A DNA stretch of 64,000 nt, from the NCBI RefSeq assembly GCF_003987495.1, contig NZ_NGJU01000017.1:22585-86584 (forward strand). The letters run 5' to 3'. Position numbers and translations under genes: made by a program. Source of the DNA: Vagococcus salmoninarum. Its GTDB lineage: Bacteria > Bacillota > Bacilli > Lactobacillales > Vagococcaceae. Below the pieces are notes generated by a model. The model did not search any database and was not told where the DNA came from. It saw only the letters and a program-made list of their open reading frames with translations. How positions within the stretch are numbered: the stretch's first letter is position 1; the number at the start of each line of letters is the position of its first letter. Positions 28,728 through 36,235 of this stretch are shown one piece after another.

Positions 28728-29636
28728 ATGAATAAAACAAAAATAACCATTGTCGATTCCCTAGCTTATTACGATAAGTGTCTACTAGGACAGGCAGATG
28801 ACAATGACTTTCGTTACGACTTAATGAAACCTTTAACGCAAATGTGGCACTACTTAAATGCCCCTTTAGTGGCTAAAACACCAGGTGGTTACGATGTGGT
28901 CATGGCAGCTGAAATGTTAGGCATTTGGACGCCAATTAAAGCGAATCCTTTACTTACCACCCAGCTAAGGGATCTCAAAGAAACTAAAATTTTCACTGAG
29001 GCAGAAGCGGTTTTAACTACAGCACTTCACCGATTTCAGCAAATCGGTTACGACCTTCCCTTATCAGAAATAACTTTAGCTATTTTATTAGGGGACTCTG
29101 AAAACAAACTCCTAGCAGCTAATGAAAGTTATAGTGGTTTTGGTGGTATCCCTGGTTATATTATGTTGATTGTTGTTCCTAATGACTTTAACAGCCCGCG
29201 CTTAAAATCAGCTTTAGCCCACGAATTTAACCACAACGTCCGCTTTACTTATGAACCTTTCAACTACGGTGATGTCAGTGTCGGCGATTATTTAGTCATT
29301 GAAGGTCTGGCAGAAGTCTTTGCTGAATCACTGTATGGCCCTCTTTACCGGGGGCCTTGGGTTCAAGACTACGACGATGAAGAAATGGCTTATACAATTG
29401 AAGTCATGAAAGACGGCCGTTCTGCCCGTGGCTTTGATCAAGTCTCTGCCTATATGTATGGTGACGAAGTAGCGAAGGCTCAAGGCTTTCAACCAGTTGG
29501 CCTTGCTAAAAACGCTGGCTATACGATTGGTTATCATCTTATCAAAGCTTATTTACAACAAACGGGAGAAACAATTGAACAAGCGACTTTGAGACCCACT
29601 GCCCTCATTATTGAAAAATCAAAGTTTTTTCTTTAG
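28728..29636 (+). CDS. DUF2268-family zinc-metalloprotease-like protein
   Basis: A 302-aa protein with the zinc-protease motif HEFNH at residues 165-169 and a downstream Glu (IEGLAEVFAES) as third ligand, as in the DUF2268 predicted Zn-dependent proteases. No signal peptide is visible, so it is probably cytoplasmic. The substrate is unknown. AAAGGAGAAAGAGG precedes the ATG. It stands alone between the nanE remnant and the candidate small RNA. Confidence 0.8.
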   Translation: MNKTKITIVDSLAYYDKCLLGQADDNDFRYDLMKPLTQMWHYLNAPLVAKTPGGYDVVMAAEMLGIWTPIKANPLLTTQLRDLKETKIFTEAEAVLTTALHRFQQIGYDLPLSEITLAILLGDSENKLLAANESYSGFGGIPGYIMLIVVPNDFNSPRLKSALAHEFNHNVRFTYEPFNYGDVSVGDYLVIEGLAEVFAESLYGPLYRGPWVQDYDDEEMAYTIEVMKDGRSARGFDQVSAYMYGDEVAKAQGFQPVGLAKNAGYTIGYHLIKAYLQQTGETIEQATLRPTALIIEKSKFFL

Positions 29637-29676
29637 AGGTCAAGAAAAAATCTAAATAGTTATTTTTCCTTTAACC

Positions 29677-29712
29677 TTTCGTCATAGTTTCGTCAAATTT
29701 GCACGCTATAAT
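29677..29712 (+). promoter_or_regulatory. Response-regulator-type promoter of a small RNA
   Basis: TTTCGTCA occurs twice with an 11-bp period (29677-29684 and 29688-29695), and the second copy ends 11 bp before TATAAT (29707-29712). No good -35 box is present. Direct repeats one helical turn apart in place of -35 are typical of OmpR-family activators such as CiaR or PhoP. Confidence 0.55.
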
Positions 29713-29717
29713 AATGA

Positions 29718-29817
29718 CATACCAAACAAACAACCCTAACAAACTTTTTCATTATTTACTCCTCCAAAGTAAATAAAATCTCCTTAAGCAACCAGTTACC
29801 CGCTGGTTGCTTTTTTT
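29718..29817 (+). ncRNA. Candidate csRNA-like small regulatory RNA with anti-Shine-Dalgarno loop
   Basis: A predicted transcript of about 100 nt with no coding frame. An 8-bp perfect hairpin (TTATTTAC 29752-29759 with GTAAATAA 29769-29776) presents TCCTCCAAA in its loop. A second unpaired CTCCTT stands at 29779-29784. The 3' end is a strong terminator: GCAACCAG/CTGGTTGC stem and seven T residues. Exposed CCTCC is complementary to ribosome binding sites, as in the streptococcal cia-dependent small RNAs. The targets are unknown. Confidence 0.6.
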
Positions 29818-29935
29818 GTACTATTTTAATAACTTTTATCCTTGCCCCACACATCCCTCACCTTGTATAATTAACTAGCATTAAAAGAAGTTTAAAAGTC
29901 ATTTATTATAATAAACACTAGTCAGGAGCCAAGAT

Positions 29936-30778
29936 ATGATTCATAAAATCGCAATTTTAGCAGATGTTCACGGGAACGAGACAGCTTTGAAAGCTGTTCT
30001 AGTCGATTGTAAAAAAGAAATAATTACTGATTATTGGTTTCTAGGTGATTTAATTATGCCCGGCCCAGGCGCCTCTTCTCTTTTCAGCTTAATTCAATCG
30101 GTCACACCAACTGTTTTTCTCAAAGGGAATTGGGAAGATTGTTTTTTAGCTGGTCTTGGTTCTGAGATAGATGTGGATGAGCCAATGGATATCTACATTG
30201 CCACTTTAGCTCATTATTTAAAGCAAAACTTAACAGCTGCTGATTTAACTTTGATCAAAGACGTACCTCTAGCAACTGTTCAAGAAATCAATGGCTTAAA
30301 AATTAGTTTAACCCATAATTTACCGACTAAAAACTACGGTCCTGCTCTGATGCCGAACCAAAAACAAGAAAACTTTGAACAGCTATTCGCTGAAGAAGTT
30401 GATATTGCGGTTTATGCTCACGTGCATCATCAGTTAATGCGTTATAGTAATCAGGATCAATTAATTATTAATCCTGGTTCCATCGGACAGCCTTTTACTC
30501 ACTGGCCAACTCTTCAAAAAGATTTACGGGCTCAGTATGCCATTTTAGAAATTGACGAAGAAGGTCGCCCACAAGTTAATTTTAAGCGTACCCCTTATGA
30601 TGTGCCACAAGAAATTAACTTAGCTCAAACCAAAGAGTTACCGTATTTTGAATTATACGAAGAATTACTGCAAACGGGTCATCGCCGAACTCACGAACCT
30701 GGCCTTTTAGCAGACTTAAATCAGCGCTACGGGTATCGTGATGAGATTGTCTCGTTGTTGAATAGCCTTAATAACTAA
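29936..30778 (+). CDS. Calcineurin-like metallophosphoesterase (YfcE/MJ0936 type)
   Basis: A 280-aa phosphoesterase with the metal-binding blocks in order: DVHGNETAL (Asp/His), FLGDLIMPG (Asp), KGNWED (Asn), THNLPT (His) and YAHVHHQL (His-x-His), with NPGSIGQP near the end. It is similar to cytoplasmic phosphodiesterases; the natural substrate is unknown. A CAGGAGCC site precedes the ATG. A terminator follows. Confidence 0.85.
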   Translation: MIHKIAILADVHGNETALKAVLVDCKKEIITDYWFLGDLIMPGPGASSLFSLIQSVTPTVFLKGNWEDCFLAGLGSEIDVDEPMDIYIATLAHYLKQNLTAADLTLIKDVPLATVQEINGLKISLTHNLPTKNYGPALMPNQKQENFEQLFAEEVDIAVYAHVHHQLMRYSNQDQLIINPGSIGQPFTHWPTLQKDLRAQYAILEIDEEGRPQVNFKRTPYDVPQEINLAQTKELPYFELYEELLQTGHRRTHEPGLLADLNQRYGYRDEIVSLLNSLNN

Positions 30779-30792
30779 TTATGATTCCCCTC

Positions 30793-30827
30793 AAAAAAAG
30801 ACATTCATAAACTTGAATGTCTTTTTC
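30793..30827. terminator. Bidirectional terminator
   Basis: AAAAAGACATTCA and TGAATGTCTTTTT arms with a short loop, between convergent genes. Confidence 0.9.
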
Positions 30828-30849
30828 ATTAGCTGCCTAATTAACTGAG

Positions 30850-31572
30850 CTATAAGCTGCGAGCTAGCATCTCTAAAGGAATCCTGACTTCAAGGTAATC
30901 CCCTAAAGCATGTTGAACACTGAGATATAATGTTAATTCCTCACTAGTAAAGACAAACTGACCTTTTAAAGAGTCATCTTGACTGATTTCTACTAAGAGT
31001 TCCCCTAAAGGATGATTGAAAGCAGCTTCATAAGTTGTTCCTAATTCTTGAAGGTTTCTACTTAATTGACTGGCGATTAGCGCTGTTAACTGCTCATCAA
31101 CTGCTATAATTTCCTTTAACTGGGCTCGCTCCATTTCCCTAAGATTGAGATTCAAACTTTCTTTTACTTCTCTTGGATAAGCCCCATGAATCGTACTTCC
31201 TTCAAAGAGAATTGAGATAAAGTCCGCATTTTCAAATAGCACAACATAATCTAAAGAAGTCCCTTCGTCAAAAATAAGGCGGTGGGATAACTCATCTAAG
31301 TAGCTTAAAATAGCATTATTGATCCCCTCTGCATTGGCGATATTTGTAAAGTGCGGATACGGAATTTGCTCCTGATAGAGCCGGCGAGTAACTGAGGCGC
31401 CACTAACAGCTTCGACTTCAGTTGACTCTTGGCTTGTTTCATTAACCGAACTAAGGCTATTATTAGTTGCTTCACTTATCTGGCTTGGCTGACGTTCTCC
31501 TTGGCGACAGGCACTTAAAAGTAATAAGCTGATAATTCCTAAAGGCCAAATTTTCAAGGGAGACTTCTTCAT
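30850..31572 (-). CDS. Lipoprotein with DUF3298/RsiV-like domain
   Basis: A 240-aa secreted lipoprotein: signal segment ending in the lipobox LLSAC (Cys22), a Ser/Thr/Glu-rich linker to about residue 60, then a folded part. That part has DYVVLFENADFISILFEGS and a C-terminal FTSEELTLYLSVQHALGDYLEVRIPLEML pattern like the DUF3298 region of RsiV and related proteins. RsiV-type domains can bind lysozyme, but this protein has no attached anti-sigma part. It is the last gene on the minus strand after dhaL (39 bp gap, own AAAGGAG site), and it may be cotranscribed with the sugar operon. Confidence 0.65.
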   Translation of the reverse strand: MKKSPLKIWPLGIISLLLLSACRQGERQPSQISEATNNSLSSVNETSQESTEVEAVSGASVTRRLYQEQIPYPHFTNIANAEGINNAILSYLDELSHRLIFDEGTSLDYVVLFENADFISILFEGSTIHGAYPREVKESLNLNLREMERAQLKEIIAVDEQLTALIASQLSRNLQELGTTYEAAFNHPLGELLVEISQDDSLKGQFVFTSEELTLYLSVQHALGDYLEVRIPLEMLARSL

Positions 31573-31611
31573 GGCGGACTCCTTTCGCTACTCTCACGAT
31601 CAGTTTTTCGG

Positions 31612-32289
31612 TTACTTTAGTTCTACACCCTCTTCCTGTACTACCTTGACTAGCTCCTCATAAAAAACGGTCATCAACATCCAAGCTGACGTCGCACCGG
31701 GATCAAGGTGACCAATGCTTCGTTCACCAAGGCGAGCGGCCCGACCTTTGCGAGCCACAATTGGTCGGGTACTTTCTACCCCAGCTTTCATTAACTTAAG
31801 ACTCTCTGAAAAGTGCGGTAAAAAATCAACTCCTTCTGAGTAATCTTGTAAATTTAGAATGCCAGGTTCTAAAGCATCAATCAGCGTTTTATCACCAACT
31901 TTAGCTTTGCCACGGTATTTAACTGCTTCTAAACCGTGACTTAACATGATGATGAACTCACTCGGCGTGACCTTTTTTTTCGGTCCTAAACCTAAGCCCA
32001 TCTTCATAAAGAAACTCCCATATAAAGGTCCAGCGGCTCCACCAACTTTATTTAAAACGAAGCGACCAATGGTTTTAAAGAGTTCTTCAACTGTTAAATC
32101 AGCAGCTTTAAGTTGGGGTAATTCGGTTTTAATTTTCCGAAAGCCAATACTTAAATTAATGCCGTGGTCCCCATCTCCAATAGCTGAGTCTAGACTAGAC
32201 CAGTAGTCTCGTTGCTCTTCGACTAAGTCAGCCATCTTTGCAAAAGTATCAATAAAAAAATCCGTCGTTAAGCCACTTTCCTCTGACAT
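31612..32289 (-). CDS. dhaL: Dihydroxyacetone kinase ADP/ATP-binding subunit (DhaL-type)
   Basis: A 225-aa DAK2-domain protein with the nucleotide/Mg site AIGDGDHGINLSIGF (about residues 30-45) and GGAAGPLYGSFF. In E. coli DhaL carries a permanently bound ADP that is rephosphorylated by DhaM. Its partner DhaK lies one gene upstream in the same operon. In this context the substrate may be dihydroxyacetone or erythrulose. AAAGGTGG precedes the ATG. Confidence 0.92.
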   Translation of the reverse strand: MSEESGLTTDFFIDTFAKMADLVEEQRDYWSSLDSAIGDGDHGINLSIGFRKIKTELPQLKAADLTVEELFKTIGRFVLNKVGGAAGPLYGSFFMKMGLGLGPKKKVTPSEFIIMLSHGLEAVKYRGKAKVGDKTLIDALEPGILNLQDYSEGVDFLPHFSESLKLMKAGVESTRPIVARKGRAARLGERSIGHLDPGATSAWMLMTVFYEELVKVVQEEGVELK

Positions 32290-32306
32290 TCTTTTACCAC
32301 CTTTCT

Positions 32307-33074
32307 TTACTTAATCGTATAACCGCCATCAATCATTAAGTTTTCACCAGTAATTAAACTAGCCCCATCGGAAACTAAGTAAAGAGCAGCCGCTGCCACT
32401 TCTTCCGGGTAGCCAAAGCGACCTAAAGGAATTAATTTTTTCATCTCTTCCCCGACTTCCCCAGCCCAAGCTTTTTTACCTAGTTCAGTTAAAATAACTG
32501 TTGGCGAGATACTGTTGACGTTAATTTGATAAGGGGCCCATTCCATTGCTAAAACTTGAGTCAATGACACGACTGCCCCTTTACTAGCACAGTAGGCCGC
32601 ATGTTGATCAAGGGCGACTTTGGCAGCTTGGGACGCCATATTGACAATCTTGCCCCCACCTTGTTTGATCATCCGCTGCCCAACTGCTTGAGCCACTAAA
32701 AAAGTTCCTTTCACATTAATCTCGAAAGTTAAATCCCAGTCAGCTTCCTTTACGTCTTCGGCTTTTTCTAAGAAAACGACCCCGGCGGAATTAACTAAAA
32801 TATCAATTTTTCCAAAGGTGGCTTCAATTTTGTCTAAACTAGCTTCAATTTGGCTTTTATTAGTAATGTCTGTGACTACTCCCATGACACCTTCCTCACT
32901 AATCTCTTTCGCTAACTCTGGCGTCTCTAGTTTTTTATCTAAGATAGCTACTTTGGCTCCTTTACCGTGAAATAAACGAACCATAGCATTGCCAATGCCA
33001 CTGCCTCCCCCAGTTACTACAGCGACTTTATCTGCTAAACTAAAATTAATATCAAATCCCGTGTATTGATTCAT
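32307..33074 (-). CDS. SDR-family polyol dehydrogenase (GolD / D-threitol dehydrogenase-like)
   Basis: A 255-aa short-chain dehydrogenase: NAD site VTGGGSGIG (about residues 18-26), NSAGV, catalytic Ser in MASQAAK, and the YCASK Tyr/Lys pair. The N-terminus FDINFSLADKVAVVTGG resembles Listeria GolD and mycobacterial D-threitol dehydrogenase. It probably oxidises a small polyol (threitol, 1,2-propanediol or glycerol) to a ketose that DhaK-DhaL then phosphorylates. It is placed between dhaK and dhaL, as in the listerial gol operon. Confidence 0.85.
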   Translation of the reverse strand: MNQYTGFDINFSLADKVAVVTGGGSGIGNAMVRLFHGKGAKVAILDKKLETPELAKEISEEGVMGVVTDITNKSQIEASLDKIEATFGKIDILVNSAGVVFLEKAEDVKEADWDLTFEINVKGTFLVAQAVGQRMIKQGGGKIVNMASQAAKVALDQHAAYCASKGAVVSLTQVLAMEWAPYQINVNSISPTVILTELGKKAWAGEVGEEMKKLIPLGRFGYPEEVAAAALYLVSDGASLITGENLMIDGGYTIK

Positions 33075-33091
33075 TTCCGTTCTCCAATCTC

Positions 33092-34084
33092 TTACTGGCG
33101 CCAGTAAGGGGTGTCACAAGGGGCAGCTAATAATCCTTTTATTTCTTCATCTAAATCAACAATCGTGATTGATAAACCAATCATGTCCATTGAGGTGGCG
33201 TAATTACCGACTTGGGAGCTGGCGATTTCAAAGCCTTCTTCTTCTAAAATTTCAACGACTCGTCGGTAAGAAATGTATTGATCCATTAAAGGCAGACCAC
33301 CTAAGCCGTTTACTAAGACGTGAATCTCTGCCCCTTCAGCTAATTTGGCTTCGGCTAAAATATGACTTAACAGTTGTTCGACGACTTCATCCGCTGTGGC
33401 TAATGCCGTTCGTTCAATTCCTGGCTCACCGTGAATCCCCATACCGACTTCCATCTCGCCATCAGCCATTTCAAAAATAACTTCCCCTGTCACTGGTAGT
33501 GTGGAGGAAGACAACGCCACCCCCATAGAATAGGTGCGACTGTTCGCTTTTTCGGCAAGGGCTTTGACTTTAGCTAAGTCGTAGCCTTGAGCGGCTGCTC
33601 CACTAGCAACTTTAAAGACAATAATATCCCCAGCCACCCCTCTTCGCTCACTGACTTCTTTGGCGGAATAGACATCATCAGTTACTAAGACCGTTTCTAC
33701 TTGAATGCCATCTTCAGCTGCTAACTCGGCGCCCATATCAAAATTCATGACATCACCGGCATAATTTCCATATAAATAGAGACAGCCCCGACCACTATCA
33801 ACGGCTTTAACAGCTTGATAACAAGGTTCCGGCGAAGGGGAAGTATTGACGTTACCGATAACCGCAGCATCAGCAAAGTCTTTCCCAACATAGCCGAGAA
33901 AGAGTGGTTCATGACCAGAACCGCCTCCAACAATAATCCGCACCCGTGGCTCCTGACTTAAGTGACGACTAACGACGACTCGCTGATCATTTTCTAACAA
34001 ATAGACATGTTCTGAATGAGCTAGACAATAGCCTGCTAACATTTCCTCCACTGCTTCATAACCATCATTTAATAATCGTCTCAT
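33092..34084 (-). CDS. dhaK: Dihydroxyacetone kinase substrate-binding subunit (DhaK-type)
   Basis: A 330-aa DAK1 protein. The substrate-binding residues are present: GGGSGHEPLF (His), NYAGDVMNF (Asp) and GMGIHGEPGIE (the His that binds the ketose covalently). So it is catalytically complete, unlike the DhaM-like protein of the same operon. Its substrate may be dihydroxyacetone or D-/L-erythrulose, given the RpiB and triosephosphate-isomerase paralogues upstream. It ends in a CDTPYWRQ tail. Confidence 0.92.
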   Translation of the reverse strand: MRRLLNDGYEAVEEMLAGYCLAHSEHVYLLENDQRVVVSRHLSQEPRVRIIVGGGSGHEPLFLGYVGKDFADAAVIGNVNTSPSPEPCYQAVKAVDSGRGCLYLYGNYAGDVMNFDMGAELAAEDGIQVETVLVTDDVYSAKEVSERRGVAGDIIVFKVASGAAAQGYDLAKVKALAEKANSRTYSMGVALSSSTLPVTGEVIFEMADGEMEVGMGIHGEPGIERTALATADEVVEQLLSHILAEAKLAEGAEIHVLVNGLGGLPLMDQYISYRRVVEILEEEGFEIASSQVGNYATSMDMIGLSITIVDLDEEIKGLLAAPCDTPYWRQ

Positions 34085-34121
34085 CGACTATCCTCTTCCT
34101 TTCTTTAACTTTCAGCTCCGC

Positions 34122-34460
34122 CTACAAAAATAATGACAACAACCAACCGCCTAAAATTCCTCCAATGACGGCACAAGCAATGATTGGCAAAGAAGGTTTG
34201 ACTTTATCTCCTGTCAAAACAGCTCCGACCCAAATCCCAACTCCAGCCGCCAGACCTTGATCAACCCAAGCGCCTGTTTGGGTAATCATCGGCGTAGCTA
34301 AGCCATGGTTTAAACACCAGACAGTCCCGACAATAAAGGCGGCAGCCATCCAACCTCCCAAGGCTCCCCATTCAGCTACCATCTTGCCCCACATTAAACG
34401 AATCGCCAAAGGAAAAATCGCACTGCCGACAATTGTTGCCATCGCTAAATTAACGGTCAT
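34122..34460 (-). CDS. Small membrane protein, putative transporter subunit (Lin0368-like)
   Basis: A 112-aa, very hydrophobic protein with about four transmembrane segments rich in Gly and Ala. It overlaps the previous membrane protein gene by four bases (ATGA). The two proteins resemble each other in length, spacing (a WCLNH/WFLNH motif) and the C-terminal VIGGILGG-type helix, so they look like a heteromeric pair. Similar pairs occur in the listerial gol operon, where they are considered the polyol transporter; I am confident of the membrane nature, less of the function. Confidence 0.65.
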   Translation of the reverse strand: MTVNLAMATIVGSAIFPLAIRLMWGKMVAEWGALGGWMAAAFIVGTVWCLNHGLATPMITQTGAWVDQGLAAGVGIWVGAVLTGDKVKPSLPIIACAVIGGILGGWLLSLFL

Positions 34461-34819
34461 TTTTGTTCCTCCTCTGCTTTTTGATGTTTTTCAATTTTAG
34501 CAGACAGGACACCACCGACAACAGCCCCGATGACGACTAAACTGATAGTTGGTAAAGCTGCTACTAGTTGCTGACTGCCGTGAATAAAACTATCTCGAGC
34601 AATCCCACAAATGCCAATCGCTAAGCCCATATCAACAAAGGCTACGCCGTCTTCGTTACTCGTTAAATTTAAAAAATGGTTTAAAAACCATAAAGGACCA
34701 ATAATGATAATCGCAGCCACAAAACCACCTAAAATTCCGACTTGACCGATTTCTCCCCAAACTGACATCACAATTAAACCAGCTAAGGTGTAGCCGACAA
34801 CACTTCTAATTCGTTTCAT
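34457..34819 (-). CDS. Small membrane protein, putative transporter subunit (partner)
   Basis: A 120-aa protein with about four transmembrane segments (VGYTLAGLIVMSVWGEI near the start, then GGFVAAIIIIGPLWFLNHFL) and a charged C-terminal tail (KIEKHQKAEEEQK). It begins inside the end of the DhaM-like gene (14-base overlap) and overlaps its partner by four bases. No other transporter occurs in this operon, which supports a transport role for the pair. Confidence 0.65.
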   Translation of the reverse strand: MKRIRSVVGYTLAGLIVMSVWGEIGQVGILGGFVAAIIIIGPLWFLNHFLNLTSNEDGVAFVDMGLAIGICGIARDSFIHGSQQLVAALPTISLVVIGAVVGGVLSAKIEKHQKAEEEQK

Positions 34820-35222
34820 CCCTTTCCTCCAGTTCTCTTCTTAATAGTTCTAAAGTTTTCATAATTCCCGCTTTATCCCGACCAATTGCCCCTTCAACTG
34901 CTGCCACATAAGCCCCCTCGACTAAAGGGAGTTCAGGTAAGAAAGTAATTCGTTCTTGTATTTCAGCATCTTCTAATAATTCCAAAGCAAATCTTACGCT
35001 TAACTGACTGCTCTCACTATCGCAAAATATCCAAATATCCGTAGTTTCTTCTAAAAGACTTAAAGTCTTTAAGATTGCTAAAGGACTCATTCCTAAAATA
35101 CTGTCACTTCTACCAACTGGTAAAACAATCACTTTTGAGTCTAAACCAATCATGACTTCAATCATTGCTAGTAAGTCATTCACTTCTTCCTCATTGTCGG
35201 AAACTAAGACAATCCCAATCAT
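34806..35222 (-). CDS. DhaM/EIIA-Man-like protein lacking the phospho-accepting histidine
   Basis: A 138-aa protein with the EIIA-mannose/DhaM layout: the first strand MIGIVLVS, a later ALELLEDAE helix and the LPLVEGAYVAAVEGAIG block that aligns with DhaM APLVEGTLAATVSAASG. The active-site SHS of DhaM is replaced by SDN (Asp9), so it cannot be phosphorylated on histidine in the usual way. It may be a regulatory or structural relic. Another DhaM elsewhere, or ATP, would have to feed DhaL. It overlaps both neighbours. Confidence 0.72.
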   Translation of the reverse strand: MIGIVLVSDNEEEVNDLLAMIEVMIGLDSKVIVLPVGRSDSILGMSPLAILKTLSLLEETTDIWIFCDSESSQLSVRFALELLEDAEIQERITFLPELPLVEGAYVAAVEGAIGRDKAGIMKTLELLRRELEERDETN

Positions 35223-36235
35223 CGGTTGTTAGCCTTTAGTAACCAAGCCTTAACTTTCGGCACCATCAAGCCTGGGCTGCCGCCAAAAGCATCGACAGTT
35301 GTGCCAGCAATGTGAGGGGTTAAAGTGACATTATCTAACTGTAACAACGGATGTTCCTTGGCTAATGGTTCATTATCGAAAACATCAAGAGCAGCGCCCA
35401 TTATTTTTTTAGCAGTTAAGGTCTCGATTAAGGCTTCTTCATCAACTAAGTGGGAACGAGCTGTATTAATGAAATAAGCAGTTGGCTTCATTAAATCAAA
35501 GCGATTTTGGTTCATTAACTGATATGTTTCCGGTGTGGAACGAGCATGGAGTGACACGACATCACTATTTACTAACAATTCTTCCAGTGACACGACACGA
35601 CCTCTTGGTAAGTCTGCTTGTTTAACATAAGGGTCATAGACTAAAAACTGACAACTAAAACCACTTAAGAGTTCGGTCACTAAAAACCCAATCTTTCCGA
35701 AACCGATTAAGCCAATTTTTCGTTCTTTCAGTTCGATAATTTGACCTTCATTTGGAAAACCTTTCCGCCACTTGCCAGCTTGTAACTCATTGTGACTGCG
35801 GCCGATGTTTTTAATTTCAGCTAAGATTAAGCCAACAGTAAATTCCGCTACTGCTCGAGCGTTACGCCCACTAAGATTAACAACCTCGATTTGTCGTTCC
35901 TTAGCTGCTACTAAATCAATGTTCTCCACCCCTGCTCGCAAGACAAAAATAGTTTTAAGCTTAGGTGATTTTTCAATCAGTTGCCGATTAATTGGCGTAA
36001 ATTGCACAATCAAAAGACTGGCTTGGCTGATTTCTGTTTGAAGTGCCACAGGTAAATCAATTCCCTCAGGTCCTTGTTCTTCAACTTGGCGATTCGCTGC
36101 TTGAAGCTCTTCGATACTAGGATGTTGCCAACTAGTGACTTTTAGTTCTGCTACTGTCTCTAAGTCACTAAGCCCTTGTCTCATCATCTCTGCTGAGATC
36201 AAAGAATCGCCAACTGCGAGAATTTTTTCTGTCAC
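35219..36235 (-). CDS. D-isomer-specific 2-hydroxyacid dehydrogenase family protein
   Basis: A 338-aa NAD-dependent oxidoreductase: GKIGFLVTELLSGFSCQFLVYDP is the Rossmann site (about residues 178-200), with VVSLHARSTPETYQLMN, LDVFDNEPLAKEHPLL (Glu) and LTPHIAGTT (His). It starts with GTG overlapping the kinase stop by four bases and overlaps the DhaM-like gene by four bases. The substrate is not known; phosphoglycerate, phosphoerythronate and glyoxylate-type acids are used in this family, and a C4 acid would fit the operon. Confidence 0.85.
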   Translation of the reverse strand: MTEKILAVGDSLISAEMMRQGLSDLETVAELKVTSWQHPSIEELQAANRQVEEQGPEGIDLPVALQTEISQASLLIVQFTPINRQLIEKSPKLKTIFVLRAGVENIDLVAAKERQIEVVNLSGRNARAVAEFTVGLILAEIKNIGRSHNELQAGKWRKGFPNEGQIIELKERKIGLIGFGKIGFLVTELLSGFSCQFLVYDPYVKQADLPRGRVVSLEELLVNSDVVSLHARSTPETYQLMNQNRFDLMKPTAYFINTARSHLVDEEALIETLTAKKIMGAALDVFDNEPLAKEHPLLQLDNVTLTPHIAGTTVDAFGGSPGLMVPKVKAWLLKANNR

